This document shows, in pieces, positions 26,404 through 37,459 of a stretch of DNA of 64,000 bases. Where the stretch lies: the NCBI GenBank assembly GCA_020975725.1, contig QXJR01000004.1, forward strand, positions 124,001-188,000. The letters run 5' to 3'. Both the position numbers and the translations under genes were made by a program. Position 1 is the first letter of the stretch; every line of letters begins with the position of its first letter. This DNA comes from Picocystis sp. L7 (lineage: Eukaryota > Chlorophyta > Picocystophyceae > Picocystales > Picocystaceae). The notes beneath the pieces were generated by a model. It searched no databases, was not told the DNA's origin, and saw only the letters and a program-made list of their open reading frames with translations.

Positions 26404-26976
26404 TTGCCCATGTACATCTTGCAATCGCTTTCGCAATTTGAAGAAACAACCTCGAATTCAAAGAAAGCGAAGAAACCATTTTACTCTTGGAGTGGTGGGG
26501 CTCGGAACCTCGAGACATGTAGTGTTTCCCGCTTTTGTTGCACCGTGGGACTGAACCTTGACGAAGCGAATGCAACCGTTCATTGCCATCGTAACCCTAA
26601 GTGCCGTATTCAACTAACGATTAGAGCAACAAGGTGTGGCTTTTTGACGTGGCTTTTGATGAACGCTAGCGAAAGTACATCAGATTGTCGACTCATTTCC
26701 ACCTTGTTCCACCCAAATATGTGGAGTGACAAAAGAAAGGGGCGAATGTATATACAATTTCCAATCCTTTTCGGATGCCCGGAGAGTGGTTGGTTTATTC
26801 GTGCCATCTTTGAGGAGGAACGAGAAAAAGCACCCACATTGATGAATTCATTATTTGATTCCCGACGGCAAGGCCTCGCTTCCTATCATCTAGGTTTCAA
26901 GGCAGTGTGGCAACTTAGGTTCCATTTGGGTTGCTCAAGGTTTCGAAATGGCAATAGTTTCCTACTTTGGCAATGA
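26404..26976 (+). CDS. Orphan open reading frame, 190 aa
   Basis: An open frame starting with ATG in a stop-rich AT-rich area, hence longer than its surroundings. The translation has scattered Cys and His (for example CHRNPKC and SRFCC) but no recognised motif, no signal peptide and no membrane segment of clear quality. No neighbour suggests a function. It may be a chance frame or a decayed gene fragment. Confidence 0.15.
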   Translation: MPMYILQSLSQFEETTSNSKKAKKPFYSWSGGARNLETCSVSRFCCTVGLNLDEANATVHCHRNPKCRIQLTIRATRCGFLTWLLMNASESTSDCRLISTLFHPNMWSDKRKGRMYIQFPILFGCPESGWFIRAIFEEEREKAPTLMNSLFDSRRQGLASYHLGFKAVWQLRFHLGCSRFRNGNSFLLWQ

Positions 26977-27325
26977 CAATGCATAAAAAATGTAGAGGAA
27001 GGCTAGCACAACGCTTGTTTGACAATCGGTCCTTTCCTTATGTGGTGCTGACCAACTTCGAAGAGATTCGTGTAGGTGAATCCCAATGTCGTTGATTGCA
27101 AGTTTGTTTGGTCCATTGAGACGAAGTATTACACGAAGATTTGTAGAAGCGGATGGACGATATCGTTGGTGGATGGACTCACGGGACGAAACTTCCTATG
27201 TTTAGCCAAAACTCTTCGACTTGAAGCTACCGTTCGAACTTGCGGGTTGGTGAATAGCAATTCCCACGAGGTAAAAGCCCTCTAAAGGGACGCGCCCCTT
27301 ATCGATGGTCTTCGAGGGACTTGAA
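26977..27325. other. No gene seen
   Basis: Short spacer between the orphan frame and the 3' end of Fanzor copy 1. Confidence 0.35.
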
Positions 27326-27609
27326 CTACACCCAGTCAGCTAAAAAGTGAAAGACCTCGCTTTTCTTCAAACCCCTAGCCTCTATAGGTTGTCGCCCTAC
27401 AAGGCTATAGGGTGTATAAAGCCACCGCGAGCGACCCTTGCGCTTCTTTGCACACAAACAACCCAACGCGGACATACTCCATTGAGGTGACCGACAACCT
27501 CAATGGCAGCCCGCATTTTCTTCTCTCTTTAGCATCGAATAACCTTGCCGGCAATCTCCAGCAACCGCTCTTGCACTACAACACGTCAAAGTTCTGCTCG
27601 CTAGACCGA
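27326..27609 (-). ncRNA. Candidate Fanzor guide-RNA scaffold region, copy 1
   Basis: Noncoding 3' flank of the Fanzor relic, aligned with 41286-41545 (opposite strand). Conservation continues past the stop codon to a common end point, CAGTCAGCTAAAAAG at 27333-27347, which includes an 8-bp hairpin (AAAAGTGA with TCGCTTTT, loop of six) near the end. Copy 2 has the same stem with C in place of T, so pairing is preserved by a G-U wobble here. Position and structure fit the RNA that TnpB and Fanzor elements make from their 3' end; expression is not shown. Confidence 0.4.
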
Positions 27610-29362
27610 CAAAGCCATGCACCTCCGAATTTTTAGAGCAACGTTCCCGTCTTGGTTGACAAACTTGCCGTTGTTGGGACCACACCACATCAAGCCCCGA
27701 ATTGCCGCCTTCTTCTGCCTGCTCCAAACTTGCTTCATCACCGAGCCGTCCCTTGCATGCACCACGGTCGACTTGAACTCGTCCACTAGCACGGACCTGA
27801 AGCGATGGACGCACTCCTTGAACGCTCTCCATGTTAGCATTGCCCACTCTTTGCGGCCGCCCGTAGCGAAGTTGGCCGCCCCGTAGGCAACCACCAAGGA
27901 CTTGCCCCCCTCGCCGCGCGGCTCAAGAAGGTGGCGAACACCCTCTTCGTGCCACCGTACAGCCTCAGGCGCCGGTTCGCCCATCGCAACTTTGGGTACT
28001 CGGCCCAAAGCCCGCGGTACGTCTCCAACATTTCGTCCACAAACTTCCGGTGCGCCGCCGCACTCGCGTCATCAAAGGTGGCGTCGGTTTGCCTTTGCAA
28101 CGCCAGTTGCACCGCCAGGTGTTTCCGCCCACCGCCTGCGATGTGTTGCTGTGATGCCGCTCTTTCATGTAGTATTGCTTCTTCGTGAGCTACCAGCTCT
28201 TCGACCGCCTGCCAACCTCTTACTAGGTGATGTAGTAGATGCAAGGGCGCCCGGGGTCGTTCCCGAGGACGCCGTAGTCGTCCGCACTACCAACAAGCGG
28301 GCTCCGGGTCCCTTACACAGCCGACAGTACAAGCAAGTCGTCCTGAACCTGCTTGATCCGCTCGAAGTGCACGCAAACACTACCACCGTCGCTCTCCACC
28401 GTGCGGGTAAACTCTCTACTGCGCTCGTCTTGTAGCTTGTTGATGGCATAGGACATTGCCCAATGCTTGGCGCCAAGGGCGACGAAGGCCTTCTCGTTGC
28501 ACTACACCACGCTCTACTCCTTCAGCCGGCCGTAGAGCACGGAGATGTCTACCGAGATGAAGTGCACACCCTTCCTCGCCACCGGCATGAGGTCAATGAT
28601 CGGCTGCTCAACCTACTCTTGGAACCCAGATAAGTGGACCCCTTGGCGCACTAGGCGGAAGAGATTGTTCTTGTTGTCCATCCTCTGTTACGAAACGTCA
28701 TCGCCCGCTGCCAAGCCAAGGATGCGGCGGTCCTCTTCCGCCTCCAACTACATCGCAAGCAACCGCAACACGGATCCGAGGATTGCTAGGACGGGCCATC
28801 CACAGACCTTAAACAACATCAGCATGTGTTGCCTCACTATCAAGCCCTTGACATCTTGGAGGGCGCGCGGAACCTTGCCCGACCCCCCCTTGAAGCCCAC
28901 GATGCAGTGCTTGCGCACATTGGTCATGTACTCTTGGGCGCATACGCTATAGGTGTTCCGGTCTCCTTGGTGGCGTTGCGCCAGCAGCTTGGCCGCCAAC
29001 AGAGGAGGGGACCGGCAGTACGCTTTGACGTGGGGATTGGGCTTTTGGGCGTCGTCCACGCTAAACATGAGTTGCCAGTAAAAGGATTGGCACGTGAGGA
29101 CGGGCAACACGATCGTTGCGTCGTCCTTAGCGCCATCAAAGCACTCTTTGAGCATGGCTGGTTGCGCAACGCTCGCAAGGCGGTAGCACCACGGGAAGAC
29201 CGTGACACGTGCTCGAATGGCGCCGCGCAACCCTTTTTTACCATCGCCGTGTAGGTGCTTTATGAGGCTTGCCTTGACCACAATCTCCACCGCCGCCTCG
29301 CGCCGCTTCAACTTCTCTAAGCGAGCGGCGTGCTTGCGCTTCTTGTTGACATTCTGCTCCAT
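27610..29362 (-). pseudogene. Fanzor-like RNA-guided nuclease pseudogene
   Basis: Coding remnant within the element above. Fanzors are the eukaryotic relatives of TnpB and Cas12; active members cut DNA under guidance of an RNA made from the 3' end of their own element (established for the family). Evidence here is the order of motifs GNDPGR, VVAYGxANF, VDEFKxT, RGLMWCG and FVNxDxNVxLKIRRC, which copy 2 shares from VVAYG onward. The usual C-x2-C pairs of the zinc ribbon are mostly lost. Open stretches on the minus strand lie at 29362-28748, 28244-27834 and 28008-27601 in differing frames. Confidence 0.7.
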
Positions 29363-29390
29363 GCACTACACTTGGTCCGAAGGCTATCGT

Positions 29391-30045
29391 TGTCGAAGGA
29401 GTGCCTAAAGGCACCCTTTATGTGGGAGGGCACCAAGATGCCAAGCGCCGCCTCCGCGCTGGACGGTCCAAGAAACTCCCGAGACACGCCCCTGCCTGTG
29501 TCAAACCCGACAGTTCGGAACGTCCGAGAAACACTACGGAACCGTGACAAACCCCCGAGACACGAGAATATTCGATGACTTTCACCTACAACCGAGTCCG
29601 TGGCAAATCACGATTCCACACGTGGTCGTGCGCGTGATGCGCATGCTGCTCAACAATTGGTACATGTGGTAGGCAAGTCTACGGCGGTCGATGGGATGCA
29701 TGGGAACACCTTCTCTTGTTCGGGTATAGAAGAAGTGTTTCAAAATTTACTTGATGTTACCTGGCACAGTCTTTTTTGTTTTGTCTATGTAGGCTCCATA
29801 CTAGTAATCCGATCCGCCGAGCTACTTCAATCCTTCGCACGATCGTACGAAATTAAAATTCTTGCTCGTGGTATGGTTATCCTCTCCGGTATCCGATGCG
29901 TGGCTTCATTGCTCTACAATTCCACGCACCCCGCATGTACTACTTGTTTCGATTCTTTCGACTCCGTGTAGGGTTTGTCATTAGGGTGGTGAAGATCACA
30001 ACCGAGCTTCCAAATTGGCGGTCGAGGCAGTCTGAAGGTACCGCG
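29391..30045. other. No gene seen; upstream of NUP62
   Basis: The spacer between the Fanzor relic and the nucleoporin gene. No coding or RNA signature recognised. Confidence 0.35.
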
Positions 30046-31921
30046 ATGGCGTTTTCCTTCGGAGGTAGGTGTCGCAAACCGGATGGACGAGAGCTACGTG
30101 AGAGAGAGTTCCTTCAGGATTCAACAGTAGCGATGTTGGATTGGACTCACGCGAGAAATGCTTACCCTTCGAGGCGCACTCGGACGAAGACTGACACTGT
30201 TGTTGGCTTGTTCAATCAGGTGGTGCAAGCTCCTCTGCTGCTAGTGCATCTACCTTCGGTGGTACAGCACCTAGCTTCGGAGCAAGCTCTGCAGCTTCTA
30301 GCGGTTTTTCCTTTGGCGGACTTGGGTCTGCAACACCGAGTTCGGCACCTGCTTTCGGATCGAACTTGAACCCAGTGAGTTATCGCTGTCGGCTCCACTT
30401 GTCGTGTCGCGAGTCCGCGAGATCAAACCAGTCCGAAGCTGACCGTAGCAACAATATTCGTCGTTGAAGAGTGGTGGATCAGGACCAGCATCTGGCTTGT
30501 CGTTTGGCTTAGGTGGTAACTCAGGTGCTGGAGGATTTTCCTTCACTTTACCTGGTACTACTAGTTCAACCCAACCATCTACGGGAAGTGGTTTCCAGTT
30601 CAATTCGTCATCAACGGCACCAGAGGGAACGCCTCAAACTGGTTCTGGGGCTTTCTTTGGTTCCACCACAAGCATTGCAGCCCCCGCATCTGTTTCACAA
30701 CAGTCTAAGTTGTCTTTTGGTGCTTCAAGTGCCACAGCTGAGACCGCTTCAACGTTCCCCACTTTGGGACGTTTCGGATTGCCAGGGAGTGCTACAGTAG
30801 GTCAGACTGAAGCTGCGAACGCTAGTACTGGAAGTGGATTGGCTTTTGGTGCGACTGGGATATCGTTTGGTGCTGGTTCTCAGTCTTCTTTCCAAGCTTC
30901 TCCCGTCCCTGTAGCGAATACTTCATCGAAGCAGGGTGGGACTCAAGGTGCATCCACGGGAGCTTCTTTTGGTGGATCAATGCCAGGGAATATACAAGTA
31001 GCTTCTGCTGTGGCGCCATCTGTGTCTACTGCAGGAACTGCTTCCTTTTCGTTTGGGATGTCTGCTGCATCCGATACAAATACATCTGCTTCTGCAGGGA
31101 AGACGGGGCCTGTTTCTTTTGGCGCACAGAGTGGTCAAGCAGGGGCAAGTATGCCTTTTGGGACAACTGCAAACACCCAACCTCCGGCATCCACCGAAAC
31201 TGCTAAGTTTGGGGCTGCATTGTCATCTAGCAACCCAGCAAGTGGAAGCTTCTCGTTTGGTACCACACCTGGCTCCACAACTGCCAAAGTGGATGCCGAG
31301 AATGCTTCCCAGCCTAAAGCTCTGTCTGATACCAAAGGTACGGCATCCAAGGTGGAGTCTCCCTCTGAAATTCACGGAAAGAATATCGAAGAGATAGTGA
31401 ACGACTGGAATAAGGAATTAGAGCAACGTTCGAAGGCATTCTCAAAGTATGCTGCAATCATGATGGAATGGGATAAACGTATCCTCAAAGACCGCCTTGC
31501 ATTGCTTACTCTTCAAAAGGAGCTCTCAGTTGTAAACTCTGCGCAGGAGACACTGGATAGGCAGCTGAATATAATCGAAATGCACCAGCGGCAAGTTCAT
31601 GAAGCTTTGGAAGGAATTGAGAAGGAAGCAGAGAGGCTCTATGAAGAAGAAAAGCCATTCATGGACGCGGCTGCAAATGAAAGGGATAAGATGTACGATC
31701 AAGCAGAACGATTGAGCTCTCAAATGAATCAGATGGGCTCCGAACTGAGGGAAGCGATAATGTATGTCAACTCAAAGACTGGTACCGCACAGGCTGGGGA
31801 AGGGTCCCCACTGTCGGCGATTGTGCATGTGTTGAACAATCAGATGAATGCACTACACTGGATAGACCGCCAAACAAATGAGCTCTCACAGAAATTGGAG
31901 CGATTAACTAAAGATTCTTGA
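30046..31921 (+). CDS. NUP62: Nucleoporin p62 (NSP1 family)
   Basis: Central-channel FG nucleoporin; its FG repeats form the permeability barrier and its C-terminal coiled coil assembles with NUP54 and NUP58 (family knowledge). Proposed exons: 30046-30064, 30220-30374 and 30449-31921, all GT/AG and in phase, giving about 548 residues. The 19-nt first exon encodes MAFSFG plus one base, continuing into an FG-rich exon 2. About 340 residues of low-complexity Ser/Gly/Ala/Thr sequence follow with many FG, FGA and SFG repeats. From about residue 350 the protein becomes the helical Nsp1-type C-terminal domain (NDWNKELEQRSKAFSKYA through NELSQKLERLTKD). The last exon is certain; the two short upstream exons rest on splice consensus and on continuing FG repeats. 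The gene converges with the H1-like gene 150 bp away. Confidence 0.9.
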
Positions 31922-32070
31922 GTGAGCGGCTGATCTGTCTGCAATGCGTGTGTTGATGACCCCTACTTGGGATCCAAACCCTTGTGTTTGCGGTGCAGGT
32001 GAAAGTTCTCAGCATAGCATTCCTCTACTATTCTACGTGATGGTGCACCAATTAGAAGGCTGCAGCATCT

Positions 32071-32460
32071 TTATTTCGAAATTTGAGAGAAAACGCAGCC
32101 CGTGTCAGCATTCTTACTCGCCACTGCGGATTGTCCGGTTACCGCATCTTCTGCTGGTGTGACTTGTAACGTTCCCCGCACCTGTTTCGCCTCCTTCTTG
32201 GGGCTCTCCTGCATTGATTTTCCCACTTCCTGGACGCGGGTGGGAGTCGATGGATTCACGACCGGCACTTTCTTCTTGGTTGCGTAGGGTTTTTTCTTTC
32301 CGAGGGTGCGTGTCTTCTTCTTGGGTTTAGGCGGGAGTGGTTTCTTCGTGACCTTGCACGCGGCCTTTCCTTTACCTTTCACACCGCCTTCTGTGCCCTT
32401 CGTGGGCGCTGCCTTATCTGGGACCTTCTTCACAGCCGCTTTTGTTTTGCGCTTGACCAT
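32071..32460 (-). CDS. Lysine-rich histone H1-like basic protein
   Basis: A 129-residue protein with a very basic first half rich in KK, KP and KKK runs, as in linker-histone tails; the second half is less charged. No winged-helix globular domain of histone H1 is visible, so it matches tail-only H1-like proteins found in protists and bacteria, or another chromatin-binding basic protein. Nuclear or nucleolar DNA or RNA binding is inferred from composition alone. ATG at 32460 is the first in frame. Its start lies only 136 bp from the 742-bp repeat copy 2, so part of its promoter may have been replaced by that repeat. Confidence 0.55.
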   Translation of the reverse strand: MVKRKTKAAVKKVPDKAAPTKGTEGGVKGKGKAACKVTKKPLPPKPKKKTRTLGKKKPYATKKKVPVVNPSTPTRVQEVGKSMQESPKKEAKQVRGTLQVTPAEDAVTGQSAVASKNADTGCVFSQISK

Positions 32461-32595
32461 GGTGTTGATCTATTCCAGCTGTCCAGCGAGTGAATCCTCC
32501 GTGCCAATCCCTTCCAAGCTCGTCAAATTCGAAATTGCATCGACACAGCCAATCCAGGGCGAAATTAGAACATCCCCCACTACATCAGAATGGAC

Positions 32596-33337
32596 TGAAA
32601 TCGAACAATCAGTCGTTCCCGTTGGACATTTCGCTAATGGAGGTCATCGGAAGAACATGTGGATTGCTTGCCACGGCCATAGAACGCGTCCGGCACTTGC
32701 CCCCCTGTCTGTTCCTTTTGGAAGGCCAAGGTGAGGGGAGAGAAAGGTCGCTTGCAAGGGCAAACGACATGCTCGTGGCGTTCGTGGTAGCGTTGATGTC
32801 CACATTGTGAAGCTTACCAACGGGCGGCTCGTCTCTCTTCTAGATGCAAACTCTCACTCCTAGCAACGCCAAGTCGGCACTCCATGGTGCCCCAAGGGAT
32901 CCAACCATGGTAGAAGAAAGCACTCACAATGTCCAAACCACAACCTGTTGGTAGGACGTTGTCTACGAGTAGTCATGGAGGGTGAAGTCGCAAGAGGCTT
33001 TCCGTTGGGCGTCTTTGAAGACGAGCGTCTCCGTGAAAGCTTACGAACATATGGGCGCGAGTCTTGTAGCCATGGCTATTGCTGCCCCACGTCACGGATG
33101 TCTCGAGAGAGCCACTCGAAAATTTCTGGCTCACAATGTGCCTCGTTACACGTGAAGATGGCAAGTTCGGTATTGGAAGGCAACAAACCGTATTCAATCA
33201 AGATCCGGTCGAGGAGCTCGGCGTCCACAAGACCCTTATCCTCACCATCGAAATGGCATGGTTTGAAGGCGCAAACAGCGAGATGATTCAAGAGCTTGTA
33301 GCCGCCCAACCATACCATAGGAGCAAGTTCCGCGTAC
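32596..33337. repeat. 742-bp near-identical repeat, copy 2
   Basis: Twin of 9861-10602 in the same orientation, over 99% identical. Beyond 33337 the two copies lose similarity except for a weak resemblance over about 60 bases. It lies directly upstream of the H1-like gene. Confidence 0.85.
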
Positions 33338-36300
33338 ACCTTCATGCGTAATTGCTCATTGTCGTGGATGCTTTTTGAATCCTAAGAGAGGTTCGAGATC
33401 ATGAACTTGTGATTGAGCAACACGGTGTCCTTCCTAGTCTTTATGATGCTACATCTCAATGCTATATGAAGGATGAAGCATTCATGGTACACGTCTCATG
33501 TTTGTTAACAATGTGTTGTGTAATGAGTATTTGACCGACCTTTGCTTTGGCAAAGATTTCGTTAGCTGGATTGCGTTTGAATGGCGCTTAGACCTTACCG
33601 TGGTCACGCAGTACTTGCCAACGAGCAAAATAAATTGGAATAGTTTCCTCGTAGGTGGCATTCCCTAGTGTTCGAACAAGAGTCGAGAATTTATGTGAAT
33701 CAACGGCCCATGGTTTGTGAACGGCTTTTAGCTCGGCTTTTTTGAATGCTTGGCACTCTCTTTCAAAGTTTGGCAATCCGATCAACAAAGCAAAATCCAC
33801 ATAGCCCGGATATTCTTCCACTCACATCTAGTGGAGCTTATCAACCACTTCTTGGTTGAAGAATCTTCTTGGGTGGATGAATGGGCTGAAGAATTGAAAC
33901 CATGGCTGATATCCCCATTTTGTACTAAGAGTGAGCCCCTTGCCTTTTAAACAACGTTGGTGACATTGCAAATACCTTGGTCAATCAAGCCCACAAAGTT
34001 ACGATTTTGATTAAGGAGGCCCAATAGTTTCGCTAGCTAGAAGGAGAACTCCCATGAGTCAAGAATCTCGAGGGGCGTCAAGAAGATGTGTAGGCATTGC
34101 CATATCCACGGCAAACCGGCATTTGGTAGTATCCATCACTTTTGTAGCACCAAATGATTTATTGGGGCAAGGGAATCACGTGATGACTTCGTTGTTTTGA
34201 ACCGGGACCGTGTTGGCAGCTCTTGGACGTTTCCAATTGGCTCCTTTGAACTTGCTATTGCCCGCAGAGAGATTGGCAATCTAGAAAAATGCAATGTTGC
34301 CTTCATTTGCAACATCACTAGCGAGCACATCGGAAAACTAGGTATGTGCCGTGTTTTCGCATTGACAAGGGCGTTGTTGCCTTCTTCCGTGCTAATCTAC
34401 TTTACCATTGTGTTCCACATGTAGGTAAAACGCATCCCGACACTACCTACGTGCAAAGTCCTCAAACTAAAGATTGCGCGCCGCTTATGGGTGAATCATT
34501 TTGATTTCTGACCTTATAGGAACGTCCGCATTGCACGTGGAAGGCCCATATTGTGTGTTTGGTGGTTGACGATTGCTTGTGGCCAATGCTCTTGGTTTGA
34601 GGCTCTTTCGCCAAAGGGTGGTTGGACCACTTGGCAAGAACTTAGAGGAGCGAGCATTCTCGGGTTACCTTGGTGCAATCCGTCATATGTTGCATTTTGC
34701 AATTGTTGCGGGAATTCCGCGCGAGAGCTAGCTTCATGTCTCTTGTGTGTGTCGGTTGCAAAAGCTTTCCAACTACAAGGAAAAAACATACCCTTGCTCG
34801 GGTTAAATTCTTGCCTTAAATTCTAATCATGATGCGTTCGAGGGAAAAGGGTTGCCAACGAAAGCATTTATCTTCCTCTTCAACTAGAGAAATTTCCTTC
34901 GTGCTTCGCTTGGACCTTCCAAGAGTTCACTAGACGATAAAAGGTTTACAACAAATGAGCCCTTTTTTAATATGGAGTAATCATGGTAAAGGTGGTTCTT
35001 GGTATGACCTAAAGCTTGCTTTTTATAGATTCAACGGTCCGATGTGGGAATGAGCTTGTCGGTTGACTAGACTAGCACACTCGTGGATGAAAACAACGAT
35101 GTCCCTACTTTAGGAGGATGGTAATGGGCATAGCTTGCTAGATTATACGAATCCTCATCGGCAAATAGTATTGCAATTCATAGCCTTTGCAAGGCCTCGT
35201 GGATAAATGCAAATGCTTCGTTATAGAAGTACGATCCCGCAAAACAAGTGGTGTAGTATGGCTGATCATAACACTTCCTTTGTCTTGCGTGTGCGCTTTT
35301 GTGTAGCGTTACGGGGAACCCTTAAGTTCACTCGCCATGTGATAGTAGGCAAGCGGACCTTTAAAACGATGGACATTTTCTTTGTATCTGATGTTGTCTC
35401 TCACCTCTCCTCTCCTACTTCCCGTTTCTTAAGAAAAGTGGGCCGCGTTTTACCTATTTAGGGCAAGGTGCATGGAGGGCATCTCAATGCTATTTTTGGG
35501 GGTTACGAGTCCCACTAACACACTAGGACCCTCGCCGTCCAACCCACACTTTCCGAGCCTAGCCCTCCATTCTATTCAATGCTTTTCCACGCAATGCAAG
35601 CCTTCGTTGAAAATGTGGCATCCTTGGTATCAATGGCGCTCATGGTTTCTATTGTGTTTTCGGAAGACCAATTATTCTTCACATATTCTAGAGCCCAAAT
35701 GGGAACTTCACGAAGTACGATTGCCAAGCTATTTGAAGTCCTATTCTTCATCTCAAACAATGTATAGCTTGCATTGCTAGTTTTGCTCGTTCGTTTCTTC
35801 CATTCATGTGCGTGGTTAGGGAGATGCCTCATGAAAGTTGCCTCAAGAAGTAGGTATGTCAAGCATTGTCGATGTGCTTCCTATTTTGCTTTGGAGAATC
35901 GTGCACAAGTCGTTTCGATCTTGGAAGTAGCATCCGGTTAGAGAAAAAAAGACCTACACATAGAGCGCACTATCGTATAAACACAACATTATGTGGAAAG
36001 ACATGAGGTTTTAAAAGTATCCTCTCCTCGAATGCACCTCTAAACCCACTGGAGCCGTGTACTTGCCCGGGTACTACGGCTTTCTAACGTGCAAAGACGA
36101 AAGCCTTGTGGCTAGTACGCTTTACGAATAGATGCATTGCAAAATGAAAAGCGAAATTCAACACATGTCAAATTTTGGACGGGCCGTCCCAAAGTAGCAT
36201 TGATGAAAGTGTATAGAGGCCACAAGTGCCCAAGAAAACTAGGCATAGGGTAGGGCCGTCGTTTGGGTTCTCTTACACTTAGTGGAATTTTTCTTCTTAA

Positions 36301-37031
36301 TTGTTTGCCTGGGTACTTTGACCCTAATTCACCTTCCTATCAATATTCAAGACCGTGATCATTCAAACACACCAACGTGACTTCGGATGGCTATGATACT
36401 ATGCAAGACACAAGGGTTCAAAGGAAGATAAAGTCAGAATATAGGACGATATTCGACTCACCCCCAATCGAGAATGCCATATGCATAAGCTTGAAGTCTC
36501 TTATGTGCCTTAAATTGTTCTTTACACCATAGAATAAAAGATGCGAAATACTTTCAAAAATGTGATTTGTTGGACTAGCAAACTCATGCACGGCCGTTTC
36601 AAGGGCCGAGGACTCCATATTCGTGCCCCTCTCAGCGAGAAAGTTGGTTGCTTAGCACAATAATTGGAAAAACTCTTCAGTCTACCTTGTTAAAGGAGTT
36701 CCGAAATCGCTGCTTGGATAGGAACCGGTAGCCTTCGGTCAACTGGTAGAATGGCGGCTTGGCGGTGACAAGAGCTTCCGAGTGTGGAGATTAAAGAGTG
36801 CAATATATGTATAGACCCTCTCCATACATACTGTGGATGCTCTTTAGTTAGGGTGTAGTGTTACGTGGAAAACGACGGGTAGGTACACGACCGACTAGTC
36901 CGGGACTCGGTCTTTAGCTGTCAGAGAGAATAAACTCCCAATGAGGGAACTTGAACCTCCTCTTCTCGATGTCGATCCCTTCCCGCCTCCACTCTTTGGA
37001 ACCACGCGAAAGGAGGCGTCGGAGGAACCAG
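33338..37031. other. Long gene-poor island
   Basis: About 3.7 kb of AT-rich sequence. Open frames are under 105 codons and none shows a recognisable protein. No tRNA, array or clear transposon ends were found. The last 300 bases include the 5' region of CTF8. Confidence 0.4.
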
Positions 37032-37382
37032 ATGATCGTGCGCTTGGGTTGTCCCTGCGGATGTTGTCCAGAATGGACCATTCTAGAACTGCAAGGACAC
37101 GTCGAAATGTCCAGTGAGGCACAAGTGGAAACCCAACTTGCCTTAGGTAGGATGTGCGTCTCCCAAACGGAAGGGAAACTCTCCCTCTTCATTGGAGTGC
37201 ATCAACTTGAAGGAATCAAGGAGAAACTGAACAAACCATTTGTGATTATTGAGCCCAGATTATCGAGCGATGGAAACAAACAATATGAGGTGGTTGCTGT
37301 CATCCGCGAGAGACTCATTTTTGATGCTTGGCCCAAGCCACTCGTGGAAAGACCGGTGTTCAAACGAACCCGCGTTTCTTGA
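37032..37382 (+). CDS. CTF8: Chromosome transmission fidelity protein 8 (CTF8)
   Basis: Small subunit of the alternative clamp loader CTF18-DCC1-CTF8-RFC, which loads PCNA and supports sister-chromatid cohesion and replication (family knowledge). The 116-residue frame has the family pattern: an N-terminal strand, EWTILELQGHVEM, LALGRMC, LSLFIGVHQLEG, then LNKPFVII and the C-terminal VIRERLIFDAWPKPLV, close to the human IIKDKILFKTRPKPI-type ending. The frame is open upstream to 36951, but ATG 37032 gives a protein of family length. No intron. It converges with dihydropyrimidinase, with 77 bp between the stop codons. Confidence 0.85.
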   Translation: MIVRLGCPCGCCPEWTILELQGHVEMSSEAQVETQLALGRMCVSQTEGKLSLFIGVHQLEGIKEKLNKPFVIIEPRLSSDGNKQYEVVAVIRERLIFDAWPKPLVERPVFKRTRVS

Positions 37383-37459
37383 ATGAGGAAAGGCCCTGCG
37401 CACCGCGTAGGACGAGAATATCTTTTCATTCAACGTGGTGGCGATTGTGTACTGTTAGG

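Larger units (their letters stand above)
27326..29390 (-). mobile_element. Degenerate Fanzor (TnpB-like) transposon copy 1
   Basis: Remains of a eukaryotic TnpB-like (Fanzor) gene plus its 3' flank, reading on the minus strand. In order: a Lys/Arg-rich N-terminal segment (from about 29360) with YMTNVRKH in the helical part, a central strand-rich part, the RuvC-I signature GNDPGR (about 28255), the block VVAYGAANF (about 27885), RuvC-II as LVDEFKST (about 27785), a degraded zinc-ribbon stretch, and RuvC-III as KFVNQDGNVAL (about 27640). The three acidic RuvC positions are still encoded, but the frame is interrupted several times, so the protein is not made whole. Length from N-terminal block to RuvC-III is about 1.75 kb, near full length for the family. 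No serine recombinase of IS607 type was seen beside it. The 3' noncoding 300 bases are shared with copy 2. The 5' end is uncertain. Confidence 0.72.

Noticed and set aside
36715-36800. A possible tRNA-like fold near GGTAGCCTTCGGTC
   Set aside because: No A and B boxes with correct spacing and no cloverleaf stems that pair.
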